Origin: Streptomyces sp. NRRL B-1347 | GTDB lineage: Bacteria; Actinomycetota; Actinomycetes; Streptomycetales; Streptomycetaceae | Direction of reading: 5' to 3' | Assembly: GCF_000720325.1 (NCBI RefSeq) | Contig: NZ_JOJM01000002.1 | Span: forward strand, 124,001 to 188,000 | DNA length: 64,000 bases | Shown here: positions 42,959-51,363 of the stretch, in pieces | Layout: each line of letters begins with the position of its first letter | Position numbering within the stretch: position 1 is the first letter of the stretch | Notes under the pieces: model-generated | Told to the model about the DNA's origin: nothing | Database searches by the model: none | What the model saw: only the letters and a program-made list of their open reading frames with translations | Made by a program: the position numbers and the translations under genes

Positions 42959-44217
42959 TTCCCTTGTCCCTTCCGGTACGGCAGGCCGTTCGCCTTCGGC
43001 ATCCGCAGGCGTTGGGCCGACAGCGAGAGGACGAGCAGCGTCACGACGTACGGCGTGGCCGTCACGACCTGGTTCGGCACCTCGTCGGTGAGGCCGTACC
43101 AGGCGAACATCAGCGCCGAGACCGCCGCGGTGATCGCCGCGGGGACGTAGCGCTTGCGCCACACCAGGTAGATCGCACCGATGATCAGCAGGATGGCGAT
43201 CAGGAGCAGCAGCGCGTGGACATTCGTGCCGCCGCCCCGCAGCTTCAGGCTGTCGGTGTAACCGAACAGGCCGGCGCCGATCGCGAGTCCGCCCGGCATC
43301 CAGTTGCCGAAGATCATCGCGGCGAGGCCGATGTAGCCGCGGCCGCCGGTCTGGCCCTCCAGGTAGATGTTCGACGCCACCAGGGACAGGAAGGCACCGC
43401 CGAGACCGGCGAGGCCGCCCGAGATCACGACCGCCAGGTACTTGTACTTGTAGACGTTGACGCCGAGGGACTCCGCGGCGACCGGGTTCTCACCGCAGGA
43501 GCGCAGCCGCAGGCCGAACGCGGTCCGCCAGAGGATGAACCAGCTCAGCGGCACCATCGCGATGGCGATGAGCGTCAGCGGCGAGACGTCGGTGAGCAGC
43601 CCGCCGAGCAGGCCCGCGAGGTCGGAGACCAGGAACCAGTGCTTCTGGTTGAGGTCCACCAGCCAGTCCGAGAGGCCCGGCACGGAGAACTTGCCGAGCG
43701 AGTCCACGCCCGGCGACTGCTTGGACGTGCCGCCGTCCGTGCCCTCGAAGGCGTACGTCGACAAGTAGCGGGTGATGCCGAGGGCGAGGATGTTGATCGC
43801 CACACCGGACACGATGTGGTTGACGTTGAACGTGACCGTGACGATCGCGTGCAGCAGGCCGCCGATCGCCCCGCCGAGGATGCCGAAGAGGATGCCCACC
43901 CACGGGCCCCACTGGTAGCCCGCCCAGGCGCCGAACCAGGTGCCGAGGATCAGCATGCCTTCGAGGCCGATGTTGACCACGCCCGCGCGCTCGGCCCACA
44001 GGCCGCCGAGGCCCGCGAGTCCGATCGGCACGGCCAGGCGCAGGGCGCCGGACATCTGCCCGGTGGAGGTGATGCCGTTGGCGTCGGTGATCAGCCGTAC
44101 GACCGAGGTCAGGACGAGCACGCCCGCGATGATCAGCAGCAGGACGGGGAGCGAGACGCGGCGGCGGCCCGGCGCGGTCTTCGCGGGCGCGGCCTTGGTG
44201 ACGGTGGCGGAGCTCAT
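42955..44217 (-). CDS. nucleoside ABC transporter permease (second)
   Basis: A 420-residue polytopic permease of the branched-chain amino acid/nucleoside (BPD_transp_2) type. Motifs: LWAERAGVVNIGLEGMLILGTW, IHAIVTVTFNVNHIVSGVAINIL-type region, FGLRLRSCGENPVAAESLGVNV, GGLAGLGGAFLSL and RGYIGLAAMIFGNW. About ten helices. With the first permease it forms the channel for nucleosides. The start ATG 44217 overlaps the upstream permease stop by 4 nt (ATGA); its own stop overlaps cdd. Confidence 0.94.
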   Translation of the reverse strand: MSSATVTKAAPAKTAPGRRRVSLPVLLLIIAGVLVLTSVVRLITDANGITSTGQMSGALRLAVPIGLAGLGGLWAERAGVVNIGLEGMLILGTWFGAWAGYQWGPWVGILFGILGGAIGGLLHAIVTVTFNVNHIVSGVAINILALGITRYLSTYAFEGTDGGTSKQSPGVDSLGKFSVPGLSDWLVDLNQKHWFLVSDLAGLLGGLLTDVSPLTLIAIAMVPLSWFILWRTAFGLRLRSCGENPVAAESLGVNVYKYKYLAVVISGGLAGLGGAFLSLVASNIYLEGQTGGRGYIGLAAMIFGNWMPGGLAIGAGLFGYTDSLKLRGGGTNVHALLLLIAILLIIGAIYLVWRKRYVPAAITAAVSALMFAWYGLTDEVPNQVVTATPYVVTLLVLSLSAQRLRMPKANGLPYRKGQGK

Positions 44218-45338
44218 CGCGCGGCCACCTCCTTCACGGAGTCGTTGGTGCGTGCTGCGGACGCGGCCGCGGCGAGTTCCTCACCGACGCGCTGCTGCTG
44301 GCGGCGCAGCCCCCAGCGGCGCACGGCCTCGTAGGAGACCACGACGGCGATCACGATCAGGCCCTGCATGATGACCGCGATCTCCTTGTCGTACCCCTTG
44401 TAGTCGAGCGCGGGGGACGCCTTGTCGAGGAACGCGATGAGCAGTGCGGCGAAGGCGATGCCGACCGGGTTGTTGCGGCCGAGCAGCGCGATGGTGATGC
44501 CGGTGAAGCCGAGTCCGGTGGGGAAGCTCAGGCTGTACGTGTGCACGTCGCCGAGGAGGATCGGCATGCCCGCGAGGCCCGCGACGCCGCCGGAGATCAG
44601 CATGGCGGTGAGCACCATGCGCTTGGCGTTGACGCCGGAGGCGGCGGCGGCCGACGGGGAGGCGCCGGTGGCGCGCAGGTCGAAGCCGAAGCGGGTGCGG
44701 TTGAGGACGAGCCAGTACAGGACGCCCGCGAGGACGGCGACGACCACGAAGCCGTAGACCTCGCCGGAGGAGCCCATGTCGATGCCGGGGAACCAGCCGG
44801 AGGAGTGCATGACGCCGGTGGTCTGGTTGTTGCCGACCGGGACGCCGAAGTTCTCCTCCAGGGTGAGGTAGCCGATGACGCTCGTCGCGATCGCGTTGAG
44901 CATGATCGTGGCGACCACCTCGCTGACGCCCCGGGTGGTCTTGAGCAGGCCCGCGATGCCCGCCCAGAAGGCGCCGGTGAGCATCGCCACCAGGATCAGG
45001 AGCGGGATCTGGAGCCCCGACGGCAGCGACACGTGCGCGCCCACGACCGCGGTGACCATCGCGGCGAGGCGGTACTGGCCGTCCACGCCGATGTTGAACA
45101 GGTTCATGCGGAAGCCGATGGCCACCGCGAGCGCCGCCAGGTAGTACATCCCGGCCTGATTGATGATCAGGACCTGGATGTCCGAGTAGGTGCCCTGCTC
45201 GAACATCAGGCTGTACGGCTCGATCGGGCTCTTGCCCGAGGCGACCAGCACGACCGAGGTCAGCACCATGGCCGCGACGAGCGCGATGACCGGGCCCGCG
45301 AGGGCGAGGAGCACGCGCTCCTTGTCGAACTTCTTCAT
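44214..45338 (-). CDS. nucleoside ABC transporter permease (first)
   Basis: A 374-residue permease paired with the next one. Motifs: GFRMNLFNIGVDGQYRLAA, KTTRGVSEVVATIMLNAIA, FDLRATGASPSAAAASGVNAKR, GGVAGLAGMPILLG and GLGFTGITIALLGRNNPVG. About eight to nine helices and a basic C-terminus. Start ATG 45338 overlaps the ATPase stop by 4 nt, so all transporter genes are coupled. Confidence 0.94.
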   Translation of the reverse strand: MKKFDKERVLLALAGPVIALVAAMVLTSVVLVASGKSPIEPYSLMFEQGTYSDIQVLIINQAGMYYLAALAVAIGFRMNLFNIGVDGQYRLAAMVTAVVGAHVSLPSGLQIPLLILVAMLTGAFWAGIAGLLKTTRGVSEVVATIMLNAIATSVIGYLTLEENFGVPVGNNQTTGVMHSSGWFPGIDMGSSGEVYGFVVVAVLAGVLYWLVLNRTRFGFDLRATGASPSAAAASGVNAKRMVLTAMLISGGVAGLAGMPILLGDVHTYSLSFPTGLGFTGITIALLGRNNPVGIAFAALLIAFLDKASPALDYKGYDKEIAVIMQGLIVIAVVVSYEAVRRWGLRRQQQRVGEELAAAASAARTNDSVKEVAAR

Positions 45339-47014
45339 CGGGCCTCGTCCTCCGGACCGGCGTCTTCCGTCACGTCCGCCGCTGCCGCGGCGGTCGCGTC
45401 GTTCTCGGGTTCCTCCACGTGCTCCAGGTGCCCTGAGGCCGCGCCCGTCATGGCCGAGCCCAGTTCCTCGGGCGTGACCGAGGCCGGGTCGGCGTCCGCG
45501 ACGAGCCGCCCGCGGTAGATCACCCGCAGCGTGTCGGACAGGCCGATCAGCTCGTCGAGGTCGGCGGAGATGAGGAGCACGGCGAGGCCCTCGCGGCGGG
45601 CCTCGCGGATCTGGTCCCAGATCTGGGCCTGCGCGCCGACGTCCACGCCGCGCGTGGGGTGCGCGGCGATGAGGAAGCGCGGCTTGTGGCTCATCTCGCG
45701 GCCGACGATCAGCTTCTGCTGGTTGCCGCCGGACAGCGAGGCCGCGGTCACGTCGATGCCGGGCGTACGGACGTCGTACTCCTCGACGATGCGGCGGGTG
45801 TCGGCCTGGGCGCCCTTCGGGTCGAGCCAGAAGCCGCGCGCGTTGGGCTTCTCGGTCACGTGGCCGAGGATGCGGTTCTCCCACAGCGGGGACTCCAGGA
45901 GGAGCCCGTGGCGGTGGCGGTCCTCGGGGATGTAGCCGACGCCCTCCTCGCGGCGCTTGCGCGTCGCCCAGGCGGTGATGTCCTCGCCGGCCAGCCGGAC
46001 GGTTCCGGAGTCGGCGTGCTTGAGGCCGATGAGGGCGTCGATGAGCTCGGTCTGGCCGTTGCCCTCGACCCCGGCGATGCCGAGGACCTCGCCCTCGTGG
46101 ATGGTGAAGGAGATGTCGTCGAGGAGCGCCCGGTCGGAGTCCTCGGCGAGCAGCTTGAGCCCGTCGACCTCCAGCATCGGCCGGTCGGTGACCGTCGACT
46201 CGGCGGTCTCCGGCGTCGGCAGCTCGCTGCCCACCATCAGCTCGGCGAGCTGGCGCGGGGTGGTCTCGGACGGGATCGCGGTGCCCACCGTCGTACCGCG
46301 CCGGATGACGGTGATGTCGTCGGCGACGGAGAGGACCTCGCCCAGCTTGTGCGAGATGAAGATGACGGACAGGCCCTCGGACTTGAGCTCGCGCAGGTTG
46401 TCGAAGAGCGCGTCGACCTCCTGCGGCACGAGCACCGCGGTCGGCTCGTCGAGGATGAGCGTGGTGGCGCCCCGGTACAGGACCTTGAGGATCTCCACGC
46501 GCTGCCGGTCGGCGACGCCGAGGTCCTCGACGTGGGCGTCGGGGCGCACGCCGAGGCCGTAGCGCTCGGAGATCTCCAGGACCTTGCGGCGGGCCCCGGC
46601 GCCGATCCCGTACAGCTTCTCGCTGCCGAGGACGATGTTCTCCAGGACGGTCAGCTGGTCGGCGAGCATGAAGTGCTGGTGCACCATGCCGATGCCGCGC
46701 GCGATGGCGTCGGCCGGGCTGCCGAAGGCGACCTGCTCGCCGTCGACGGCGATGGTGCCCTCGTCCGGCTTCTGCATGCCGTAGAGGATCTTCATCAGCG
46801 TCGACTTGCCGGCGCCGTTCTCGCCGACGAGGGCGTGCACGGTGCCCTTGCGGACGCTCAGATGGATGTCGTGGTTGGCGACCACGCCGGGGAACCGCTT
46901 GGTGATGCCGGCGAGTTCCACCGCGCACGTGGTGGCGGTGGGCGGAGGGGTGGTGGACGCGTCGATGGCGCACTCTCCTCGGGGACTTAAAGGAAAGGGG
47001 CCTGCGCCGCGCAC
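45335..47014 (-). CDS. nucleoside ABC transporter ATPase (two NBDs)
   Basis: About 559 residues with two tandem nucleotide-binding domains like sugar/nucleoside importers. NBD1: ALVGENGAGKSTLMK, QHFMLAD, DRQRVEILKVLYRGATTLILDEPTA; NBD2: GIAGVEGNGQTELIDALIG, LSGGNQQKLIVGREM, HPTRGVDVGA. NBD1 replaces the usual LSxGQ with LGVADRQ, and NBD2 has a degenerate Walker A, as is common in this subfamily. The start is uncertain: GTG 47014 is the only conventional upstream start, but a GAGGAG site sits 8 nt before an ATC at 46966. It follows the lipoprotein gene in one operon. Confidence 0.92.
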   Translation of the reverse strand: MRGAGPFPLSPRGECAIDASTTPPPTATTCAVELAGITKRFPGVVANHDIHLSVRKGTVHALVGENGAGKSTLMKILYGMQKPDEGTIAVDGEQVAFGSPADAIARGIGMVHQHFMLADQLTVLENIVLGSEKLYGIGAGARRKVLEISERYGLGVRPDAHVEDLGVADRQRVEILKVLYRGATTLILDEPTAVLVPQEVDALFDNLRELKSEGLSVIFISHKLGEVLSVADDITVIRRGTTVGTAIPSETTPRQLAELMVGSELPTPETAESTVTDRPMLEVDGLKLLAEDSDRALLDDISFTIHEGEVLGIAGVEGNGQTELIDALIGLKHADSGTVRLAGEDITAWATRKRREEGVGYIPEDRHRHGLLLESPLWENRILGHVTEKPNARGFWLDPKGAQADTRRIVEEYDVRTPGIDVTAASLSGGNQQKLIVGREMSHKPRFLIAAHPTRGVDVGAQAQIWDQIREARREGLAVLLISADLDELIGLSDTLRVIYRGRLVADADPASVTPEELGSAMTGAASGHLEHVEEPENDATAAAAADVTEDAGPEDEAR

Positions 47015-47099
47015 GCGGTGTGCCCCTGCTTCACGCCTCAGACGTCACCGCGTCCCGCCGACTGCGGTACGTATCCCGGTGGTTGAGGCCTGGCCGCGC

Positions 47100-47148
47100 G
47101 AACGGGGCGCGAGCGGACGCAGACGTCCATGGTGCTCACACCCCGTTC
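47100..47148 (-). terminator. long-loop inverted repeat between lipoprotein and ATPase genes
   Basis: 8-bp arms GAACGGGG (47100-47107) and CCCCGTTC (47141-47148) with a 33-nt loop in the 153-bp gap. It could let more transcription stop after the lipoprotein, so the binding protein is made in excess; weak evidence. Confidence 0.35.
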
Positions 47149-47167
47149 CGCGGCCGTGATGCCGCTC

Positions 47168-48223
47168 TTACAGCTTCGTCTTGACCTTGATCTTGCCGCT
47201 GCCGATGGCCTGCTCGGCCTTCTTCAGGGCGGCCTGGAGGTCCTTCATCTTGGTGAACTCCGGGTTGGAGTCGGCGAGTCCGACACCGCCGGACTTCAGG
47301 TCGGCGCGGACGACGCCGCCCTCGGCCTTGTCATCCTGAACCGACTTCACCAGGTTGTACACCGCGCCGGAGACGTCCTTGGTGGCCGACGTCAGGATGT
47401 ACTTCTTGTACTTGTCGAGGGCCTTCTGCTTGTACTGGTCGGAGTCGACGCCGATCGCCCAGACCTTCTTGGCGGCGGCGGCCTCGATCACGCCCTGGCC
47501 GGAGAGGCCCGCGGCGTGGTAGACCACGTCGGCGCCGCCCTCGATCTGGCCGCTGGCCGCCTCCTTGCCCTTGTCCGGGCTGGAGAAGCCGCCGTCCTCG
47601 GGCTTGTCGGTGAGGAACTGGCGCTTGATCTTGACCGACTTGTCGGTGGCCTGGACGCCCTGGACGAAGCCCGCCTCGAACTTGCGGATCAGCGGGTTGT
47701 CCACGCCGCCGACGAAGCCGACGGTCTTGGACTTGGTGGCCTTGGCGGCGGCGACGCCGGCCAGGTACGAGGACTGCTCCTCGGTGAAGACCAGGTCCGC
47801 CACGTTCTTGGCCTCGATGGTGGCGTCGTCGACGATGCCGAAGGTGACGTCGGGGTGCTTGGCCGCGACCTCCTTGACGGCGGGCGCGTAGGCGAAGCCG
47901 ACGCCGATGACCGGGTTGTAGCCCTGCTTGGCCAGCTCGGTGAGGCGCTGGATCTTGTCGGCGTCGGACTCGCCGTCGTTCGGCTCGACGGCCTTCTTGC
48001 CGATCTTGAAGTCCGCGGCGGCCTTGTCCATGCCCGCCGTGGCGGCGTCGTTGAAGGACTGGTCACCGGCGCCGCCGACGTCGTAGGCGATCGCCACGCC
48101 CTTCTTCTTGCCACCGTCGTCGCTCTTGGCGGCGTCGCTGGAGGTGCCGCCACAGGCGGAGACGGTGACGGCGAAGGCAGCGGTCGCGGCGGACGCGAGC
48201 GCGAGTCGGGACACCCGGCGCAT
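47168..48223 (-). CDS. BMP-family nucleoside-binding lipoprotein (first)
   Basis: A 351-residue solute-binding lipoprotein with a lipobox VTVSACGGTSS (Cys24) and the Bmp/PnrA-like binding fold: VGGAGDQSFNDAATAG, GVGFAYAPAVKEVA, FGIVDDATIEAKNV, VGGVDNPLIRKFEAGF, VYHAAGLSGQGVIEA and IGVDSDQYKQKAL. PnrA of Treponema binds purine nucleosides. It directly precedes the ABC transporter genes, so it is the binding component. Start ATG 48223 has AAGGAG. It is about 53% similar by eye to the product at 48716-49819 (not measured), a duplicated pair. Confidence 0.95.
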   Translation of the reverse strand: MRRVSRLALASAATAAFAVTVSACGGTSSDAAKSDDGGKKKGVAIAYDVGGAGDQSFNDAATAGMDKAAADFKIGKKAVEPNDGESDADKIQRLTELAKQGYNPVIGVGFAYAPAVKEVAAKHPDVTFGIVDDATIEAKNVADLVFTEEQSSYLAGVAAAKATKSKTVGFVGGVDNPLIRKFEAGFVQGVQATDKSVKIKRQFLTDKPEDGGFSSPDKGKEAASGQIEGGADVVYHAAGLSGQGVIEAAAAKKVWAIGVDSDQYKQKALDKYKKYILTSATKDVSGAVYNLVKSVQDDKAEGGVVRADLKSGGVGLADSNPEFTKMKDLQAALKKAEQAIGSGKIKVKTKL

Positions 48224-48385
48224 AGGGACGAACTCCTTTTGACAACGACCTGTACGTGTACGCGGGTACGGCCGCCGCGCGTGCGTGGGTGCGCTGCTGC
48301 GCGTGCACACGCTGCGGAAACGTACGGAGGCGTACGCGAGGACGTACGTGAGGCGCGCCTCACCCGGCGCGATTTCGCCGCAGCG

Positions 48386-48397
48386 TAACGCGCGTAG
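48386..48397. promoter_or_regulatory. nucleoside-regulon operator copy 5 (TAACGCGCGTAG)
   Basis: Variant with TAA instead of CTA in one half; on the minus strand it reads CTACGCGCGTTA. It is 163 bp upstream of the first BMP gene, the leader of the ABC transporter-cdd operon. Confidence 0.75.
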
Positions 48398-48425
48398 ACC
48401 TGACATAAGAACCCTTCTGTCCGGT

Positions 48426-48435
48426 CCGTTATCGA
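48426..48435. promoter_or_regulatory. paired upstream element CCGTTATCGA (first BMP promoter)
   Basis: Sits exactly 28 nt from operator copy 5; the same element sits exactly 28 nt from copy 6 in front of the other BMP gene. Confidence 0.55.
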
Positions 48436-48449
48436 GCTGTGGCCGCCGG

Positions 48450-48478
48450 GCGTCGACCAGGTGACACCTGGTCGACGC
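48450..48478. terminator. 29-bp palindrome with one central base
   Basis: 14-nt arms GCGTCGACCAGGTG and its complement around a single A. It lies about 240 bp downstream of the second BMP gene (minus strand) and may be its terminator, or an odd-symmetric regulatory site. Confidence 0.6.
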
Positions 48479-48512
48479 CGTCCGGAGCGGACGGATGCGC
48501 CGGGGCGCAACG

Positions 48513-48574
48513 GGTTATACGTACGACTTGTTAACGCGGTGCGGACGGGGCAACGCGGTGGTTATACGTACGAC
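48513..48574. repeat. two direct copies of GGTTATACGTACGAC
   Basis: Perfect 15-bp repeats at 48513-48527 and 48560-48574, 47 bp apart start to start, with AACGCGGTG-type sequence also duplicated between them. A possible twin protein-binding site; function unknown. Confidence 0.7.
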
Positions 48575-48660
48575 GTGAACCTCCCCACGGAGGCTGGCCC
48601 CTGGGCCTCGAACGGGCTCGTGGGCCGGGCCCCTCCACCCCGGGCCGATCGGCCTGCGAC

Positions 48661-48686
48661 CTCGTCCTCAAACGCCGGACGGGCTG
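48661..48686 (-). repeat. inverted copy of the dispersed 26-bp element
   Basis: Same 26 bp as the element at 41005-41030 (identical orientation there), immediately downstream of the second BMP gene. Confidence 0.85.
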
Positions 48687-48715
48687 GGAGACGTCGCGGT
48701 CGCTCCCCGTGCGCG

Positions 48716-49819
48716 CTATGGCTTGATCTTGACCTTGACCTTGCCGCTGATGATGTCCTTCTTCGCCTGTTCGACCGCGGCCACGACGTCCTTCAGCGCG
48801 CGGTAGTCGGGGTTGGAGTCGGAGAACCCGACCCGGCCCGACTTGAGGTCGTACCGCTGCGTGCCCGTCACCGGCTTGCCGCGGACGACCGACTTCGTCA
48901 GGTCGTACACCGCCCCGCCGACGTCCTTGAAGGCCGAACCGAGGATGTACTTCCTGTACTTGGCCAGGGCCTTCTGCTGGTACTGGTCGGAGTCGACGCC
49001 GATCGCCCACTTCTTCTGCGACCCGGCCTCCTGGATCACGCCCTGCCCGGAGAGCCCGGCCGCGTGGTAGAGCACGTCCGCGCCCGCTTCGAGCTGACCG
49101 CTCGCGGCGTCCTGGCCCTTGTCGGGGCTGGCGAACCCGCCCTCCTCCGGCTTCTCGGTCAGATAGCGCCGCTCGATTTTGATCTTCGGATCGACCGACT
49201 TCACGCCCTGCACGAACCCGGCTTCGAATTTGTGAATGATCGGAATGTCGACGCCGCCGATGAATCCGACGTGTTTGGCCTTGGTCGTCTTCGCGGCGGC
49301 GACTCCCGCGAGATAGGAGCCCTGCTCCTCGTGGAAGACGAGATCGGCGACGTTCTGGGCCTGCACGGTGTTGTCGTCGACGATCCCGAACGTGGTGTCC
49401 GGGTACTTCTTCGCCACTTCCTCTATCGCGGGCGCGTAGATGAAGCCGACGCCGATCACCGGGTCGTACCCCTGGCGGGCGAGCTGCTCGATGCGCTGGG
49501 TCTTGTCGGCGCTTGACTCGCCGTCGCCGGGCTCCATGTCGACCCCGCCGATCTTGAAGTCCGTGCGGGCCCGCGCGTAGCCGGAGTGCGCGGCGTCGTT
49601 GAAGGACTGGTCGCCCTGCCCGCCGATGTCGTACGCGAGTCCGATGCCCTTGCCCTGGTACGCGCCGCTCTTCTTCTTGTCACCGCCGTCGTCGTCCTTG
49701 GCGGCGTCGCTGCTGGTCTCCCCGCACGCGGTGGCCACGAGGGCGAGGGCCGCCACCGCCACTGCCGCGCGGGAAATCCTTGTTTGACGGGTGGTGCGAA
49801 ACTGACGACGTCGACGCAT
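48716..49819 (-). CDS. BMP-family nucleoside-binding lipoprotein (second)
   Basis: A 367-residue lipoprotein with an Arg-rich start (MRRRRQFRTTRQTR), lipobox LVATACGETSS and the same Bmp-fold motifs as its neighbour (DIGGQGDQSFNDAAHSG, GVGFIYAPAIEEVA, VYHAAGLSGQ-type LYHAAGLSGQGVIQEAG). It stands alone, with its own operator and downstream repeat, so it may use the same ABC channel with another nucleoside preference. Start ATG 49819 with GAGGGG upstream. Confidence 0.94.
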   Translation of the reverse strand: MRRRRQFRTTRQTRISRAAVAVAALALVATACGETSSDAAKDDDGGDKKKSGAYQGKGIGLAYDIGGQGDQSFNDAAHSGYARARTDFKIGGVDMEPGDGESSADKTQRIEQLARQGYDPVIGVGFIYAPAIEEVAKKYPDTTFGIVDDNTVQAQNVADLVFHEEQGSYLAGVAAAKTTKAKHVGFIGGVDIPIIHKFEAGFVQGVKSVDPKIKIERRYLTEKPEEGGFASPDKGQDAASGQLEAGADVLYHAAGLSGQGVIQEAGSQKKWAIGVDSDQYQQKALAKYRKYILGSAFKDVGGAVYDLTKSVVRGKPVTGTQRYDLKSGRVGFSDSNPDYRALKDVVAAVEQAKKDIISGKVKVKIKP

Positions 49820-49886
49820 AGGACGTACCCCTCACGTTCCGAACGTTCCCCGACGCACCTGGAACGGCGCGGATTTCGGCGCACAC

Positions 49887-49898
49887 TAACGCGCGTAG
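49887..49898. promoter_or_regulatory. nucleoside-regulon operator copy 6 (TAACGCGCGTAG)
   Basis: Identical to copy 5. It is 68 bp upstream of the second BMP gene. Confidence 0.75.
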
Positions 49899-49926
49899 AA
49901 AGGGAGGGAAACGGTTTCGGCGGGGG

Positions 49927-49936
49927 CCGTTATCGA
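49927..49936. promoter_or_regulatory. paired upstream element CCGTTATCGA (second BMP promoter)
   Basis: 28 nt from operator copy 6, the same spacing as in the first BMP promoter. Downstream of both operators a GAAATC(C)GCGCC-like sequence is also shared. Confidence 0.55.
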
Positions 49937-50100
49937 TTCGTGGCGGGATGGGCCGCGGAGTGTCTCGTGGGCCGCGGAGCGGATCCCGGGTGCGGGCCGC
50001 GGCGCCTTGTGGGTGCCGACGGCGACGCTTCGCGGGATCCCGGCCGGGTGCTTCTGGCGGTGCGGCCGTGGTGCGTACGGGCCGTACGAGGGTGGGGCCC

Positions 50101-51363
50101 TCAGGCGGTGCGGTGGGCCGCGTCGAGGAGCGCGGCGGCGGTGAAGAGCTCCACGCCCACGGTGATGGCGTGCTCGTCGGCGTCGAAGTCGCCCTGGTGC
50201 AGGTCGCGTACGCCGCGCTCGCCCGGCGTACGGACGCCGAGTCGGGCCATGGCACCCGGCACGTGCTCCAGGTACCAGGAGAAGTCCTCGCCGCCGAGGC
50301 TCTGCTCGGTGTCCTCGACCGCGTCGGCGCCGCGCCGCGCGGCCATCGCGTCCCTCAACAGGTCCGTCACGACGGCGTCGTTGACGACGGGCGGCACCCC
50401 GCGCACGTAGTTGATCGCGGACTTGGCGCGGTGCAGGTCGGCGATCTCCTGGACGGCGGCGTGCACGATGTCGGGGGCCTGCCGCCACGCGTTGATGTCG
50501 AGGCAGCGGATGGTGCCGGAGAGCTCGGCGTGCTGCGGGATCACGTTGCACGCGTGGCCCGCGTCGATGCGGCCCCAGGTGATGGAGAGGCCCGAACGGG
50601 CGTCCACGCGCCGGCCGACCAGGGCCGGGACCTCGCTGACGACCTTCGCGGCGGCGGTGACCAGGTCGGTGGTCAGATGCGGCCGCGCGGTGTGGCCGCC
50701 GGGTCCGTCGAGCGAGACCTCAAGGCGGTCGCAGGCGGAGGTGATCGGGCCGTGGCGCAGACCGATGCGGCCCGCGTCGACGCGGGGGTCGCAGTGGACG
50801 GCGATGATGCGGCCGACGCCGTCGAGGGCACCGCAGGCGACGGCGTCGGTGGCGCCGCCCGGCAGCACCTCCTCGGCGGGCTGGAAGAGCAGCCGCACCG
50901 GGTGCGGCAGCTGTCCGGCGCGCGCCAGCTCGGCGAGCACGAGTCCGGCGCCGAGGACGACGGTCGTGTGGACGTCGTGACCGCAGGCGTGGGCGCGGTC
51001 CGGGACGGTGGAGCGGTAGGTGGCGCTGGTCTTGGTGTCCGGGATGGGCAGGGCGTCGATGTCCGCGCGCAGCGCGAGCACGGGGCGTCCGGCGGTGTCC
51101 GGGGTGCCCCCGACGTCACAGACGAGCCCGGTCCCGACCGGGAGCACGCGGGGCGTGAGCCCGGCCTTCTCCAGGCGCGTCTTGATCGCCGCAGTCGTGC
51201 GGAACTCCTGGTTGCCGAGCTCCGGATGCATGTGCAAGTCACGCCGGAAGGCGATGAGTTCGGCGCGCAGCGCTTCTGGCAGCGCGCCGGGCAGATTTCC
51301 GGGCGGCGCGGACTCGGCTCCTTCGGGCGCGTCCGTGGACGCGCGGGACATCAATTGGTTCAC
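50101..51363 (-). CDS. M20-family amidohydrolase
   Basis: A 420-residue metalloamidohydrolase of the M20D branch (aminoacylase, hippurate or indole-acetyl-amide hydrolase relatives). Zinc and catalytic motifs: RRDLHMHPELGNQE, ALRADIDALPI, RAHACGHDVHTT, FQPAEEVLPGGA, and HCDPRVDAGRIG; a lid domain is inserted at about 200-310. It cleaves N-acyl amino acids or similar amides. The start is uncertain: GTG 51363 (followed by NQLMSRAST) lacks a strong ribosome site; ATG 51351 is possible. Nothing links it to the nucleoside genes except position. Confidence 0.92.
   Translation of the reverse strand: MNQLMSRASTDAPEGAESAPPGNLPGALPEALRAELIAFRRDLHMHPELGNQEFRTTAAIKTRLEKAGLTPRVLPVGTGLVCDVGGTPDTAGRPVLALRADIDALPIPDTKTSATYRSTVPDRAHACGHDVHTTVVLGAGLVLAELARAGQLPHPVRLLFQPAEEVLPGGATDAVACGALDGVGRIIAVHCDPRVDAGRIGLRHGPITSACDRLEVSLDGPGGHTARPHLTTDLVTAAAKVVSEVPALVGRRVDARSGLSITWGRIDAGHACNVIPQHAELSGTIRCLDINAWRQAPDIVHAAVQEIADLHRAKSAINYVRGVPPVVNDAVVTDLLRDAMAARRGADAVEDTEQSLGGEDFSWYLEHVPGAMARLGVRTPGERGVRDLHQGDFDADEHAITVGVELFTAAALLDAAHRTA

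Larger units (their letters stand above)
48224..48715. other. long promoter/intergenic region between the two BMP genes
   Basis: 492 bp. In order it holds the 5' leader of the first BMP gene (about 160 nt), operator copy 5, the upstream element CCGTTATCGA, a large odd palindrome, two direct copies of GGTTATACGTACGAC, and an inverted copy of the dispersed repeat at 48661-48686. No open frame with a ribosome site. Confidence 0.8.

Noticed and set aside
44214..46973. A 919-residue fused ATPase-permease protein
   Set aside because: The long minus-strand frame is the permease joined to an out-of-frame reading of the ATPase gene; the real permease starts at ATG 45338 with a 4-nt overlap.
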